From positions 1,240,001 through 1,304,000 of the forward strand of contig OY970300.1 in assembly GCA_963716245.1 (NCBI GenBank): a DNA stretch of 64,000 nt, given 5' to 3'. Below are positions 1 through 9,450 of the stretch, one piece after another. Below the pieces are notes generated by a model. It searched no databases and was not told where the DNA came from. It saw only the letters and a program-made list of their open reading frames with translations. This stretch comes from VRUE01 sp963716245. GTDB taxonomy: Bacteria; Actinomycetota; Thermoleophilia; Solirubrobacterales; 70-9. A program made the translations under genes and the position numbers. Each line of letters opens with the position of its first letter. Position 1 is the first letter of the stretch.

Positions 1-503
1 CCGAGCGGCTCAACCTCGGCCGCGAAGCAGGGTTCGCCGGCGTGGCCGGCGGGGCCATCGGTCTCGACAGCGCTCTGGTCGAGATCGACGCCGCGACCAT
101 GCACATGGACGACGGCTCCACCGCCGGTCCGTCCTTCTCGGTGCTGCAGGCCGGCCCGCCGCTCACGGCTCCGCAGATGGTCCTGTCGCGCCCGACGACG
201 GGCGAGATCTTCGCCGCCTGCCGTGAGCGGGCCGATTTCGTCCTGGTCGACGCTCCGCCGATCGGGGTCGTGCACGACGCGATCACCCTTGCCAACTTCG
301 TCGATGCGGTCATGCTCGTCTCTCGGCTCGGCTGGACGACCAAGGACGTCGCGCGCGAATCGCTCCGCGTCCTCGGGCAGCTCGACCTCCGGGTACTCGG
401 CTTGGTCCTGACCGCGACCGAACGTTCCGAAAGCTACTACCACCGTGAAGCCGCCGCGCAGCGTCGCCCGACCCCGACCGCGCGGGCCGGGATCAACGCC
501 TAG
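1..503 (+). CDS. Polysaccharide tyrosine autokinase (CpsD/CapB-type), C-terminal part
   Basis: This gene is open at the left edge; the frame is read from base 3. It is the end of a BY-kinase, the P-loop ATPase that controls chain length and export of capsule or exopolysaccharide at the inner membrane. The fragment starts in the LNLGREAGF region. It then has the hydrophobic strand FVLVDAPP typical of the second Walker motif of this family, followed by the VMLVSRLGWTTKD strand-helix. The C-terminus carries only a short SYYH tyrosine pair rather than a long tyrosine cluster. Its end overlaps the start of the flippase gene, which suggests translational coupling in the polysaccharide operon. Confidence 0.82.
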   Translation, partial: ERLNLGREAGFAGVAGGAIGLDSALVEIDAATMHMDDGSTAGPSFSVLQAGPPLTAPQMVLSRPTTGEIFAACRERADFVLVDAPPIGVVHDAITLANFVDAVMLVSRLGWTTKDVARESLRVLGQLDLRVLGLVLTATERSESYYHREAAAQRRPTPTARAGINA

Positions 504-1974
504 CGCGGATACCCCGATAGCCGACGGTCGCCTCGACAGCCGTGCCGTCAGGAGCGTTCCCTGGACGCTGCTGACGTACGCCGGGAACCGCGGCATCGGG
601 TTCATCGGCTCGATCGTCCTTGCGCGCCTGCTGCTTCCCTCCGATTTCGGCCTGATCGCGCTCGCCGGCAGCGTCACGCTCCTCCTCACCCACCTGCGCG
701 ACCTCGGCCTCGCGGCGACGCTGATCTCGAGGCACGACCTGAGCAAGCATGCCCAGGGGACGATCCTGACGATGATGATCGCGCTCAGCATCGCGCTGGG
801 GCTGGTCGGAGTCGCCCTGGCGCCGCTGATCGCGCGCGCCTTCGGCGAGGCGGAGCTGACCGACGTCGTGCGTGCCCTCTCCTTCACCGTCTGCCTGGGC
901 TGCTTCCACGGCTTCGGCGAAGCCCAGCTCCAGAAGCACCTCCAGTTCCGCGGCCGTTTCATCGTGCTGGTCGGCCAGGCGGCGGTCTATTCGGCGGTCT
1001 CCATAGTGCTGGCCGCGACGACGGGCCTCGGCGTCTGGTGCATCGTGCTCGGGCGCGTCGCGATGAGCGCGGCGGGGACGGTCCTCTCGTTCGTCTGCGC
1101 GGCCCCGTACTGGGTGCGACCGAGGTGGAACGCGGCCGAGGCCCGCGACGCGTTCAATACCAGCCGCGGCTTCCTGGCCCAAGTCCTGCTCCACTTCATC
1201 CGCAACAACAGCGACTACGTCGTCGTCGGGCGTTACCTGTCGACCGCCGAGGTGGGCTTCTACTACACGGCCTACCGCCTCGCCGAACTTCCTTTCGCGG
1301 CGATCTCGGACCCGGTCTCACGGGTGACCTTCGCCGCCTTCTCGGAGATGAGGTCGCGGGGCGAAGACATCCGCGGCGCCTACCTCTCCGTGCTCCAGCT
1401 GGTCGCGGTCGTATCGGTGCCGCTGGGGATCGTGCTGAGTACCGCGGCGGAGCCCTTTACCCTCGCGGTGCTGGGCGAGAAGTGGTCGCCGATGGTCGGG
1501 ACGCTCTCGATCCTGGGCATCTGGGCGGGCCTCTATCCGCTCCAGAACACGGCTTCCTGGCTGCTCAACTCGAGTGGCGCGCCCGGCGCCCTGGCCAAGA
1601 TCAACGCGGCGCTCTACCCGCCCTTCCTCGCCGCCATCGTCCTGGCCGCATCGGGCCCGGGCATCGAGGCGGTCGCCTGGACGATCGTCGGCTACACGCT
1701 CGTTGCGCTCGCCGTCGTCTGGATCGTCTGCCGTGTCCGTGCGGGGGTCCCCGTCAGCCACCAGCTGCGTGCTGTCTGGTCTCCGGTGCTCGCCTGCGTT
1801 CCGGCCTGGCTGGTGGGGTACGCGGTCGCCGGTGCACTCGACGGCGAGCCGTGGCTCGGCTTGATCGGAACCGCTGCGGCCTGTCTCGCCTGTTACGCGG
1901 CGGCGCTTTCGCTCCTCGACTTCGGCCTCGTCAAGCGGTCGGTGGGGCAGATCGCGAAAACGCTTGGCCGCTGA
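445..1974 (+). CDS. Lipopolysaccharide/O-unit flippase (Wzx-like, MATE/MVF superfamily)
   Basis: Predicted polytopic membrane protein of 509 residues that would flip undecaprenyl-linked sugar units across the membrane. The N-terminal segment (GNRGIGFIGSIVLARLLLP followed by DFGLIAL) is the hallmark of the polysaccharide-export flippase family, and about 12-14 hydrophobic segments follow. The start is GTG, overlapping the autokinase gene by 59 bases. No in-frame ATG lies near the end of the upstream gene, so the exact start is uncertain by some tens of residues. It lies in the exopolysaccharide locus with glycosyltransferases and a polymerase. Confidence 0.85.
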   Translation: MKPPRSVARPRPRGPGSTPSADTPIADGRLDSRAVRSVPWTLLTYAGNRGIGFIGSIVLARLLLPSDFGLIALAGSVTLLLTHLRDLGLAATLISRHDLSKHAQGTILTMMIALSIALGLVGVALAPLIARAFGEAELTDVVRALSFTVCLGCFHGFGEAQLQKHLQFRGRFIVLVGQAAVYSAVSIVLAATTGLGVWCIVLGRVAMSAAGTVLSFVCAAPYWVRPRWNAAEARDAFNTSRGFLAQVLLHFIRNNSDYVVVGRYLSTAEVGFYYTAYRLAELPFAAISDPVSRVTFAAFSEMRSRGEDIRGAYLSVLQLVAVVSVPLGIVLSTAAEPFTLAVLGEKWSPMVGTLSILGIWAGLYPLQNTASWLLNSSGAPGALAKINAALYPPFLAAIVLAASGPGIEAVAWTIVGYTLVALAVVWIVCRVRAGVPVSHQLRAVWSPVLACVPAWLVGYAVAGALDGEPWLGLIGTAAACLACYAAALSLLDFGLVKRSVGQIAKTLGR

Positions 1975-2040
1975 CGTGCCGGACGGTGTCGCGGACGCGG
2001 TTAGGCTGTCGGCCGTGTCGGCGGAGTCGAGGCACTAGCC

Positions 2041-3864
2041 ATGCAGCTCTTCGCGGTGGCTTTTCGCGCGGACGGGAAGGTGCCCGACGGCGACGTCGAG
2101 GCCGCGGTGGCCGATGCGGCCGCCGCCTTCCCCCAGCTCGGGCAACGCGAGGCGGCGGCGGGAGCATCGCCCGACGGGCGCCTCGCCTTCGCCGCGGCCT
2201 CGCACCCGGCGGCGCTCGCCGACGGGCGCCGCTACATGTCGAGCCAGGGCGGCGCGGTCACCCTCTTCGACGGTCTGCCGGCCGATCGGGAGGGACGTTT
2301 CGACGCCGCCGACGCCGCCGTCCTCGACCAGCGCTGGAAGCAGTTGCCGGGCTCTCTCGAGGGCATCTTCAGCGCTCTGCGGATCGACCTGGACGCAGCC
2401 GAGGTCGAGTGCCTGACCGACCCGATCGGGATGGCGAAGGTGTTCCTGGCTCGCCAGCCGTCGGGATGGGTGCTCGCCAACGACGTCGGCGCGATTCGCT
2501 CCCTCGCGGGCCTCGCCAGTCCCGACCCGCTCGGGGTCAGCGCCATCGTCAGCCTCGGCTGGCCGGCGAGCCGGACCATGATCGCGGGGGTCGAGCCCCT
2601 TGCGGGAGGCTGCCTGCACAAGCTCTCGGCGGGCGGTCAGGAGGCGAGGCCCTACTTCAGCGCCGAGGCGGTGGCCCCTCGCAACAACGGCGGTCGCGTC
2701 GGCGGCGCCGAGGAGCTCGCCGAGCGGCTGAAGACGACCACGGCGGCCGTCGCCGCCGCTCCGCGCGAGGTCTCGTGCGCGATCACGGCGGGTCGCGACT
2801 CCCGTGTCATCCTCGCCCTCGTCCTCTCGCTGGGGATGCGGTCGCTCGACTACTACACGTCGGGCGAGGCCGGCGAGCCGGACGTCGAGGTGGCCCGGAT
2901 GCTCGCTCGCGAGACGGGCGTCGAGCACCGCGTCGTCTCGCGCCGGCTGCCGTCGGCGCCGGGTGGGTGGGTCGAGACCACCGCGAGGTTCGCGGCGCAG
3001 ACCGATGGCCTCTCGAGCCTCTACGCCATCTCCGACCACCTCGACCACGGTCAGTCGCCCGGTCCGCTCGGGCTGAAAATCTGGGGAGCCGGTGGCGAGG
3101 CGGCCCGTGCCGGGATCGGCATGCTGGCGCCGTTCGTCGGTCAGTTTCCCGGCTTGAGGGATTCCTGGGGGGCGCAGAAGCGCACCCTGGAGACGAAGAC
3201 CTCGACCCGGGACGGGGTCGTGCGTCGCGAGGCGCTCGAGACGACCCGTGCCTACCTCGGGGACTTCGTCGAGCGCCGCAGGGCCGAGGGATGGCGGGCG
3301 AGGGAGGCGCTCGAGGCCTACTACGCCTTCGAGCGGGTGACGAACTGGGCCTCGACGGGGGTGAGACGGGTTTCCGGCGCAACCGATCTCTTCAGCCCCT
3401 TCGTCACCAGCGACTTCTATGAGTACGCGTTCTCGCTGCGGTCCGGCGAGCGCTACGTGGAGGCGGCCCACTATCGCCTGCTCTCGGTCCTATCCGAGTC
3501 CCTCCGCGACCTTCCGTTCGAGAAGCCGTGGAAAAGGCAGCGGCCACGCCTCGCTGCCGCCATGGCGGTCGCCGCGATCTCCGACGCGGCGACCGGCCGG
3601 GCACGGCAGCGGCTCCGCCCGGCAGCCGCCGGGAGCGCTGGGGGTGGCAGGGACTTCGGCCGCGCCTGGCTCGAGGCCGGGATAGAGCAGCATCGCGAGC
3701 TGTGCGCCGCCTTTCCCGCCTCGCCGCTCTGGGACTACGTCGACCGGCGGCGTCTCGAGGCGATGCTGTCCGGACCGCCGGAGGGCCGCCGCGCGCACGC
3801 CGAGGGACTGTGCGCCGTGCTCACCCCGTTCTGGTACTTCCACGGCGCAGCGCGGGGGGGCTGA
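2041..3864 (+). CDS. Asparagine-synthase-like protein with degenerate active sites
   Basis: 607 residues with the overall two-domain plan of class II amidotransferases: an N-terminal Ntn-like half and an asparagine-synthase-like half from about residue 215. The protein begins Met-Gln, so the catalytic Cys at position 2 needed for glutaminase activity is absent. The ATP-pyrophosphatase loop, usually SGGxDS, reads TAGRDSR. Such proteins are common in actinobacterial polysaccharide and secondary-metabolite loci, where they may form amide bonds on sugars. The substrate cannot be read from sequence. The 3' end overlaps the convergent polymerase gene by 44 bases. Confidence 0.68.
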   Translation: MQLFAVAFRADGKVPDGDVEAAVADAAAAFPQLGQREAAAGASPDGRLAFAAASHPAALADGRRYMSSQGGAVTLFDGLPADREGRFDAADAAVLDQRWKQLPGSLEGIFSALRIDLDAAEVECLTDPIGMAKVFLARQPSGWVLANDVGAIRSLAGLASPDPLGVSAIVSLGWPASRTMIAGVEPLAGGCLHKLSAGGQEARPYFSAEAVAPRNNGGRVGGAEELAERLKTTTAAVAAAPREVSCAITAGRDSRVILALVLSLGMRSLDYYTSGEAGEPDVEVARMLARETGVEHRVVSRRLPSAPGGWVETTARFAAQTDGLSSLYAISDHLDHGQSPGPLGLKIWGAGGEAARAGIGMLAPFVGQFPGLRDSWGAQKRTLETKTSTRDGVVRREALETTRAYLGDFVERRRAEGWRAREALEAYYAFERVTNWASTGVRRVSGATDLFSPFVTSDFYEYAFSLRSGERYVEAAHYRLLSVLSESLRDLPFEKPWKRQRPRLAAAMAVAAISDAATGRARQRLRPAAAGSAGGGRDFGRAWLEAGIEQHRELCAAFPASPLWDYVDRRRLEAMLSGPPEGRRAHAEGLCAVLTPFWYFHGAARGG

Positions 3865-5239
3865 GGCACAGCGCCGCCAGCACCCCCATCGCGGCGGTGA
3901 TGTCGAGCGCGTTGAAGGCCGGAAACGTGACGCTCGAGAGAAGCAGCGTGAAGAGAGCCGCCTGGCTGCCTATCCGCAGCGTCTTCAGCGCGGGGTCCTG
4001 CCCCGGCGGCGGCCGCGAGAAGACCGCCCAGCCGATCAGCAGGAACAGGCAGGCCGCGCCGAGGAGGCCGGTCTTCCAGGTCACCCAGAGGTAGCCGTTG
4101 TGGGCGTAGGCGTTCGCTTCCGGGTCGATGTTCTGCCACGGACGGCCCCAGAAGACGGTCGCGCCGAGCCCCGAGCCGGTCCAGGGCGATTCGTCGATCG
4201 CCGCCAGCACGTGCTGGGTCTCGAGCAGGCGGATCCTGACCGAGTCGTCGTTGGAGTACTGGCCGAGCGAGACGAGGCGTTCCCTGGCGGCGGTGAAGTC
4301 GTCCGGCGCGAAGGTCGCGAACGCCCCGAGCAGGACGGCCCCGGTGAGAATCCCCGCGACGATCGCCCTGGCGCGCCTGCCGGGATCGGATTTGAGCACG
4401 ACGAACCCCATCCCGAGCAGGGTCGCCACCCAGAAGGTGCGCTCGTAGGTGAGGATCAGCGAGACGAAGTTGGTCGCCAGGATGGCGACGAGGACGGCGC
4501 GCGGCCAGTACGCACGGATCCGGCCGCCGACCAGCCCGGCGAAGGCGAGGACGACCGCGACCGGGTAGGCGTAGAGGCCCCCCTGCAGCTGACCGCTGCC
4601 GCTGCTCGCGAACCGAATCCCCTCGCGCACCCCGACGCCGCTCTCGGCGATCTCCTCTATGCCGAGGGACCACTGCGCGAGGCCCCAGAGCCCGAGCAGC
4701 AGCCCGACGGTCCCCAATCCGAGCGCCAGCCGGCGCGGGCCGTCACGGTCGGCGACGATCGGCACCGCGATCGCGAAGGCCGCGAAGCCGAGCAGGACTC
4801 GCATCTCGAAGCCGACCTCGCTCGCCGACCTGCCGAGCTCGATCCCGTGCACCGTCTGGAGCAGGACGATCGCCAGGAAGGCGACGATCAGGCTGAGCGA
4901 GGCCGCGCGACGGCGTTCGAGCGGTTCGCGCAGCAGCACGATCGCGGCGCGGAAGAGGCCGGTGATCAGCAGCGCGTCGGAGAGAAGCAACCCGGCCCCC
5001 GGCGCCGAGAGCTGGTTCTGGATCGTGTAGGGGACGAGGACGGTGACGAGCAGCAGCAGGGTGAGGTGCAGGGTCGGGGCCAGGAAGGCCAGGCCGACGA
5101 GGCCGAGGAACGCGACGAAGGCGAGTCCGAGCAGCGGTTTGACGGCGATCATGGCGCCGGTCAGGACGACCACCGTCGCGATGCCGGTCGCGAGCGCGCC
5201 ACGCAGCAGGGCGAGGCGGTTCTCGGCGGTCGCGGTCAC
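3821..5239 (-). CDS. O-antigen ligase / Wzy-type polysaccharide polymerase family membrane protein
   Basis: 472 residues, almost entirely hydrophobic, with about 11-12 membrane segments and one larger hydrophilic loop at about residues 290-400. That loop contains RIRLLETQHVL and SPWTGSGLGATV, typical of the Wzy_C/O-antigen-ligase family. The family polymerises or ligates lipid-linked glycans on the outer face of the membrane. Start is GTG. It is the only gene on the minus strand within the plus-strand part of the sugar locus and converges on the asparagine-synthase-like gene. Ligase and polymerase cannot be separated by sequence. Confidence 0.82.
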   Translation of the reverse strand: MTATAENRLALLRGALATGIATVVVLTGAMIAVKPLLGLAFVAFLGLVGLAFLAPTLHLTLLLLVTVLVPYTIQNQLSAPGAGLLLSDALLITGLFRAAIVLLREPLERRRAASLSLIVAFLAIVLLQTVHGIELGRSASEVGFEMRVLLGFAAFAIAVPIVADRDGPRRLALGLGTVGLLLGLWGLAQWSLGIEEIAESGVGVREGIRFASSGSGQLQGGLYAYPVAVVLAFAGLVGGRIRAYWPRAVLVAILATNFVSLILTYERTFWVATLLGMGFVVLKSDPGRRARAIVAGILTGAVLLGAFATFAPDDFTAARERLVSLGQYSNDDSVRIRLLETQHVLAAIDESPWTGSGLGATVFWGRPWQNIDPEANAYAHNGYLWVTWKTGLLGAACLFLLIGWAVFSRPPPGQDPALKTLRIGSQAALFTLLLSSVTFPAFNALDITAAMGVLAALCLSPPALRRGSTRTG

Positions 5240-5308
5240 GTGACGGCGCTCGTGCCGAGCCTGCGCTGAGGGACGGTCCAGGTGGTCATCGGGCTACGCT
5301 CCCGAGCA

Positions 5309-6208
5309 ATGTACATCGTCGTCATATCGCCCTTTTTGAACGAGGAGCGATTCCTGCCCGAGTTCCTGCGCTCGCTGGAGGCGCAGACCCGCCGCCCCGA
5401 CCGGCTGCTGCTGGTCGACGACGGCTCGACTGACGGCTCCGGCGAGCTGGCGCGCGAGTTCGCCGAGCGTCACGAGTGGGCGACGGCGCTGCGCCGGCCG
5501 GTCCGCGAGCGCGAGGGCGACCGCCTGGCACGGGCGGAGGTGTACGTGGCGTTCAAGTGGGCCCTTGCCCAGGTCGATGAGGACTGGGACGTGGCGGCCA
5601 AGCTCGATACCGATCTCGAGTTGACCCCGCGGACGATCGAGACGATCGCGAGCGAGCTCGACCGCAGGCCCGAGCTCGGGCTCGCCGGCACCTACCTGAG
5701 CGAGGTCGGCGGGGACGGAGTCCTCGGCCGGCTAAAGATCAGACCCGAGCACGTCCACGGCGCGACCAAGTTCTACCGCCGGCAGTGCTACGAGGCGATC
5801 CAGCCGATGCCGCCGATCCTCGGCTGGGACATGATCGACGAGATCAAGGCGAAGATGGCCGGCTGGGAGACCCGGAGCTTCGCGATGCCCGAGGGCGATC
5901 CGCTGCACATGAGGCTGCGCGGCGGTCACGACGGGCTGCTGCGCGGCTTCCGCCGTTGGGGCGAAGGCGCCTGGGCGATGGGGGAGCACCCGCTCCATGT
6001 GGTCCTGCACGCCTTCCAGCGCATGTCCGACCCGCCGCGCGTGGTCGGCGGGATCAACTACGTGATCGGCTGGGCCTCGGCCGGGCTGCGCCGCCTGCCG
6101 CGCGCCGAACCGGAGGTCCGCGCCGTCGTCCGCCGGGGCCAGTTGCGACGAATCCGCCGCCGGCTGCTGCCCGGGCGCCGCCATCGCTCCCGACTCGCCG
6201 ACACCTGA
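5309..6208 (+). CDS. Glycosyltransferase family 2
   Basis: GT-A fold glycosyltransferase that would use a nucleotide-sugar donor in assembly of the exopolysaccharide repeat. N-terminal strand VVISPFLNEE and nucleotide-binding LLVDDGSTDGS are followed by the metal-binding acidic motif AAKLDTDLEL. The region GWDMIDEIKAKMAGW corresponds to the acceptor-side segment. ATG at 5309 is preferred over in-frame codons 27 bases upstream because the canonical first beta strand begins there. C-terminus is rich in Arg. It resembles the GT2 encoded at 9377-10369 in layout. Confidence 0.85.
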   Translation: MYIVVISPFLNEERFLPEFLRSLEAQTRRPDRLLLVDDGSTDGSGELAREFAERHEWATALRRPVREREGDRLARAEVYVAFKWALAQVDEDWDVAAKLDTDLELTPRTIETIASELDRRPELGLAGTYLSEVGGDGVLGRLKIRPEHVHGATKFYRRQCYEAIQPMPPILGWDMIDEIKAKMAGWETRSFAMPEGDPLHMRLRGGHDGLLRGFRRWGEGAWAMGEHPLHVVLHAFQRMSDPPRVVGGINYVIGWASAGLRRLPRAEPEVRAVVRRGQLRRIRRRLLPGRRHRSRLADT

Positions 6209-6215
6209 CCGTCCC

Positions 6216-7280
6216 GTGCATTCCCAACCGAGAGAAGCGCCGCTGCGGGCGGCGGTGGTCGGCCTCGGCGCGATCTCGCTCGAGCACCTCGACAAGCTGC
6301 GGCGGTTGTCGCTCGCCGAGATCGTCGGCATCTGCGACCTCGAGCGCGGGGTCGTCGACGCGGTTGGAGAGCGGTATGGGATCGACGCCGGGTTCACCGA
6401 CTTCGACCGGATGCTCTCCGAGGTGCGCCCGGACGTCGTCCACGTCCTGACGCCCCCGCAGAGCCACCGCCCGCTTGCCGTTGCGGCGCTGGCGGCGGGT
6501 GCCCACGTGCTTGTCGAGAAGCCGCTTGCGCCGACCGCCGAGGACTACGCGGAGATGCGCGCGGCCGCCGACTCGGCCGCACTGCACCTCGTCGAGAACT
6601 ACAACTGGCGCGAGGCGGCCGTCGTCCGCCGCGCCCGGGGCGTCGTGGGCTCTGGCGAGATCGGCGACGTCGTCCATGTCGACGTCGTGTTCGGCGGCGT
6701 CCTCTCCGGCAGCGGCGGGCCCGTCGCCGATCGCGACGTCGTCCACTTCAGCCACGGCCTGCCGGGCGGTGCGCTGCAGAACTTCGCCTCACATCCGGTC
6801 TCGATCGCCCTCGCCTTCACCGGCCCGTGCGCCGGCGTCAGCACGATGCGCCGCCGCCTCGACCCCGCCATGCAGTCCGAGGACGAGCTCCGCGCCCTGC
6901 TGGCCGGCGAGTGCGCCTCGGCGCTCGTCTCGGTGACCCGCCACAGCGAGCCGCCGAGCTTCGCGCTGCGGGTCGCCGGGACCGACGGCGCGCTCGAGGC
7001 CGACCTCTACAACGACCGGCTGTACGTGGCTCGGCCCGGCGGCGGCCTGACCAAGGTGACGAACGGCGTCCGCCACGGCTTCAATCTAATCGAGGGGGCG
7101 GCGACGCTGCTCGGCAAGACGATCACCTCCCGACTCGACCACTTCGAGGGCCTCGAAGCCCTGATCGGCGGCTTCTACCGCGCCGTCGCCGAGGGGACGG
7201 AGCCGCCGGTCACGGCGGCCGAGATCGATGCGGTGAACGAGGTCATGTTCAAGGTCTTCTCCGACGAGGGCCAGTTGTGA
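6216..7280 (+). CDS. Gfo/Idh/MocA family NAD(P)-dependent oxidoreductase
   Basis: 354 residues, GTG start. N-terminal Rossmann fold with AAVVGLGAISLEHL, then HVLTPPQSHRPLAVAAL and the family signature AGAHVLVEKPLA (EKP is the conserved catalytic Lys motif). Enzymes of this family oxidise or reduce sugar hydroxyl/keto groups, here probably on a nucleotide sugar for the polysaccharide. It lies 7 bases after the GT2 gene, and its stop overlaps the GTG of the following epimerase (GTGA), indicating one operon. Confidence 0.86.
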   Translation: MHSQPREAPLRAAVVGLGAISLEHLDKLRRLSLAEIVGICDLERGVVDAVGERYGIDAGFTDFDRMLSEVRPDVVHVLTPPQSHRPLAVAALAAGAHVLVEKPLAPTAEDYAEMRAAADSAALHLVENYNWREAAVVRRARGVVGSGEIGDVVHVDVVFGGVLSGSGGPVADRDVVHFSHGLPGGALQNFASHPVSIALAFTGPCAGVSTMRRRLDPAMQSEDELRALLAGECASALVSVTRHSEPPSFALRVAGTDGALEADLYNDRLYVARPGGGLTKVTNGVRHGFNLIEGAATLLGKTITSRLDHFEGLEALIGGFYRAVAEGTEPPVTAAEIDAVNEVMFKVFSDEGQL

Positions 7281-8275
7281 GGGCGCTGGTCACCGGCGCC
7301 GGCGGGTTCCTCGGCAGCCAGCTGGTCGAGGAGCTGCTCGCGCGGGGCAGTCGGGTGCGGGCGTTGGTTCGGCCTTCACGCGACCTGTCAGCCGATTGGA
7401 AGGAGCGCGGGGTAGAGCGGGTGCCGATCGACCTCAGGCGACCCGAAGACCGACTCCCCGCTGCTCTCGCAGACACCGATGCGGTCTTTCACCTGGCGGC
7501 GACGACGGCCGGCAACTGGCGCTCGATGTTCGACACGACGGTCGCCGCCACCGAGGGCATGCTGGATGCGATGCGGGCCAGCGGCTGGCGTGGCCGCCTC
7601 GTCCACGTCAGCAGCTTCTCCGTCTACGGCCTCAACCAGGTCCGGGCCCGCTCCCTGGTCGACGAGGCGACGCCGCTGGAGCCGGACCCCTGGCGGCGCG
7701 ACGACTACGCCTGGACGAAGTGGCTGCAGGAGCGGCTGGTGCGGGAGTTTCGCGAAGAGGGCGGGGCGGAGGTGGCGATCGTCCGCCCCGGCGTCATCTA
7801 CGGTCCGGGGCGGGCCTTCCAGCATCAGCTCGGCCGTGAGCTGGGGCCGAACGTCCTGCTCCTCTACGGTGGACTGGTCACGATGCGCCTGACCTACGTC
7901 GAGAACACCGCCTCGCTGTTGGCCGAGTGCGGCGAGAACCCGCGGGCCGCCGGCGAGGTCTTCAACGCGATTGACCCGGGCCCACTGCGCCAGCTCCAGT
8001 ACGCGCGGCGTTGGCGCGACGCCGACCGCGCGAACCGCCGCGTCGTCCCCTTCCCGCTGCTCGCGCTGCGTGCCCTCGGCGCCGGCCTGGCGCGCGCCGC
8101 CGACGCGACCGACGGAGCCGTCTCCCCGCCGAGCTTCCTCGACCCCTACCGGCTCAAGCCGGCCTACGGCGACTTCCGCTACGACACCTCGAAGGCGACC
8201 AGGGTGCTCGGCTGGCAGCCGCCGGTCTCACGCAAGACGGCGCTCGACCGGACCTTCTCCGAGGCCGGTCCCTGA
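7277..8275 (+). CDS. NAD-dependent epimerase/dehydratase (extended SDR)
   Basis: 332 residues, GTG start overlapping the stop of the preceding oxidoreductase. The N-terminus RALVTGAGGFLGSQLVEEL is the extended-SDR nucleotide-binding motif. The catalytic region has HVSSFSVYG with Ser and a Tyr-x3-Lys equivalent in DYAWTKWLQE. The family acts on nucleotide-activated sugars (epimerisation, dehydration or reduction). Context in the sugar operon supports that role; the exact reaction is unknown. Confidence 0.85.
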   Translation: MRALVTGAGGFLGSQLVEELLARGSRVRALVRPSRDLSADWKERGVERVPIDLRRPEDRLPAALADTDAVFHLAATTAGNWRSMFDTTVAATEGMLDAMRASGWRGRLVHVSSFSVYGLNQVRARSLVDEATPLEPDPWRRDDYAWTKWLQERLVREFREEGGAEVAIVRPGVIYGPGRAFQHQLGRELGPNVLLLYGGLVTMRLTYVENTASLLAECGENPRAAGEVFNAIDPGPLRQLQYARRWRDADRANRRVVPFPLLALRALGAGLARAADATDGAVSPPSFLDPYRLKPAYGDFRYDTSKATRVLGWQPPVSRKTALDRTFSEAGP

Positions 8276-9450
8276 TGGCGCGGGTGCTGTTGATCCGCCA
8301 GGGCTCCTTCCCGCTCGACGCTCGGGTGCGGCGGGAGGTCGAGTGCCTGCTCGACGCCGGCCACGAGGTCGACGTGATCTCGCTGCGCCGCGAAGGTCAG
8401 TCGGGGCGGGAGACCTGGCGCGGCGCCAACGCCTACCGCCTGCCGCTGCGCCACCGCCGCGAGGGCGCCCTCCTGTATGTGCTCGAGCACCTCGCCTTCA
8501 TGGCGATGGCGAGCGTTCTGGCGACCTTCCTGCACCTGCGGCGCCGTTACGACGTCGTGCAGGCGAACACGATCCCCGACTCGGTCGTCTTCGCCTCGAT
8601 CGGTCCGAAGCTGTTGGGCGCCAGGACGATGCTCGACCTGCACGAGTGCGTGCCCGAGTTCGTCGGGACGAAATACGGGGTCTCGCCCCGCCATCCGCTG
8701 GTACGGCTGAGCGCCTTCGTCGAGCAGGCCGCGATTCGCTACGCCGACCGGGTCGTCACCTGCACGCAGGAGATGAAGGACGTCTTCGTCGCCCGCGGCG
8801 CCCCCGCCGAGAAGATCGACGTGGTCCTCAACGCGGCCGACGAGTCGATCTTCGACGTCGAGAAGTACCCGCCGCGGCCACGTGAGCCCGGTCGCTTCAA
8901 CCTGGTCTGCCACGGCTCGGTCGAGGAGCGCTACGGCCACGACACCCTGATCGAGGCGGTGGCGCTGCTGCGCGACGAGATACCCGAGCTGCGGCTGGAC
9001 GTCTACGGCGAGGGCTCGTTCCTGCCCGAGGTCGAAGAGATGGTCCGGGAGCGCAGCCTCGAGGACCGCGTCTGGCTCGCCCGCGACTACGTCCCGATCG
9101 AGCAGCTGCTGGACGGGCTGGCCGGCTGCGACGCCGGGGTCGTCGCGATGAAGAAGGACGCCTTCCGCGACCTCACCCACTGCAACAAGATGTACGACCT
9201 GATCGCGATGCGGCGCCCGGCCGTGATCTCGCGCACCCGCTCGGTGCAGAGCTACTTCGACGAGGGCTGCTTCGAGTACTTCGACGCCGACGATCCCGAG
9301 GGCCTGGCGGGCGCGATCCGCACGCTCCACTCCGATCCGCAGCTCGGCGAGCGGCTGGTCGAGCGGGCCTGGGAGGTCAACGAGCCGTACCGCTGGCCTC
9401 GTCAGAGGCAGGTCTACCTGCGGAGCGTCGAGTCGCTGCTTCGTCCCTGA
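8275..9450 (+). CDS. Glycosyltransferase family 1/4 (GT-B fold)
   Basis: 391 residues; ATG overlaps the stop of the epimerase gene (TGATG). Features: N-terminal RQGSFPLDARVRREVECL typical of GT4 enzymes, an N-terminal acceptor domain with HECVPEFVGTKYGV, and the C-terminal donor domain beginning FNLVCHGSVEERYGHD. The donor-sugar loop is near CDAGVVAMKKDAFRDL. It would add a sugar to the growing exopolysaccharide unit at the cytoplasmic face. Its last 74 bases overlap the convergent GT2 gene. Confidence 0.87.
   Translation: MARVLLIRQGSFPLDARVRREVECLLDAGHEVDVISLRREGQSGRETWRGANAYRLPLRHRREGALLYVLEHLAFMAMASVLATFLHLRRRYDVVQANTIPDSVVFASIGPKLLGARTMLDLHECVPEFVGTKYGVSPRHPLVRLSAFVEQAAIRYADRVVTCTQEMKDVFVARGAPAEKIDVVLNAADESIFDVEKYPPRPREPGRFNLVCHGSVEERYGHDTLIEAVALLRDEIPELRLDVYGEGSFLPEVEEMVRERSLEDRVWLARDYVPIEQLLDGLAGCDAGVVAMKKDAFRDLTHCNKMYDLIAMRRPAVISRTRSVQSYFDEGCFEYFDADDPEGLAGAIRTLHSDPQLGERLVERAWEVNEPYRWPRQRQVYLRSVESLLRP

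Noticed and set aside
1038..3422. Plus-strand frame of nearly 800 codons spanning the flippase and the asparagine-synthase-like gene
   Set aside because: Arg/Gly/Pro-rich shadow with no recognisable domain; the overlapping frames encode conserved families.
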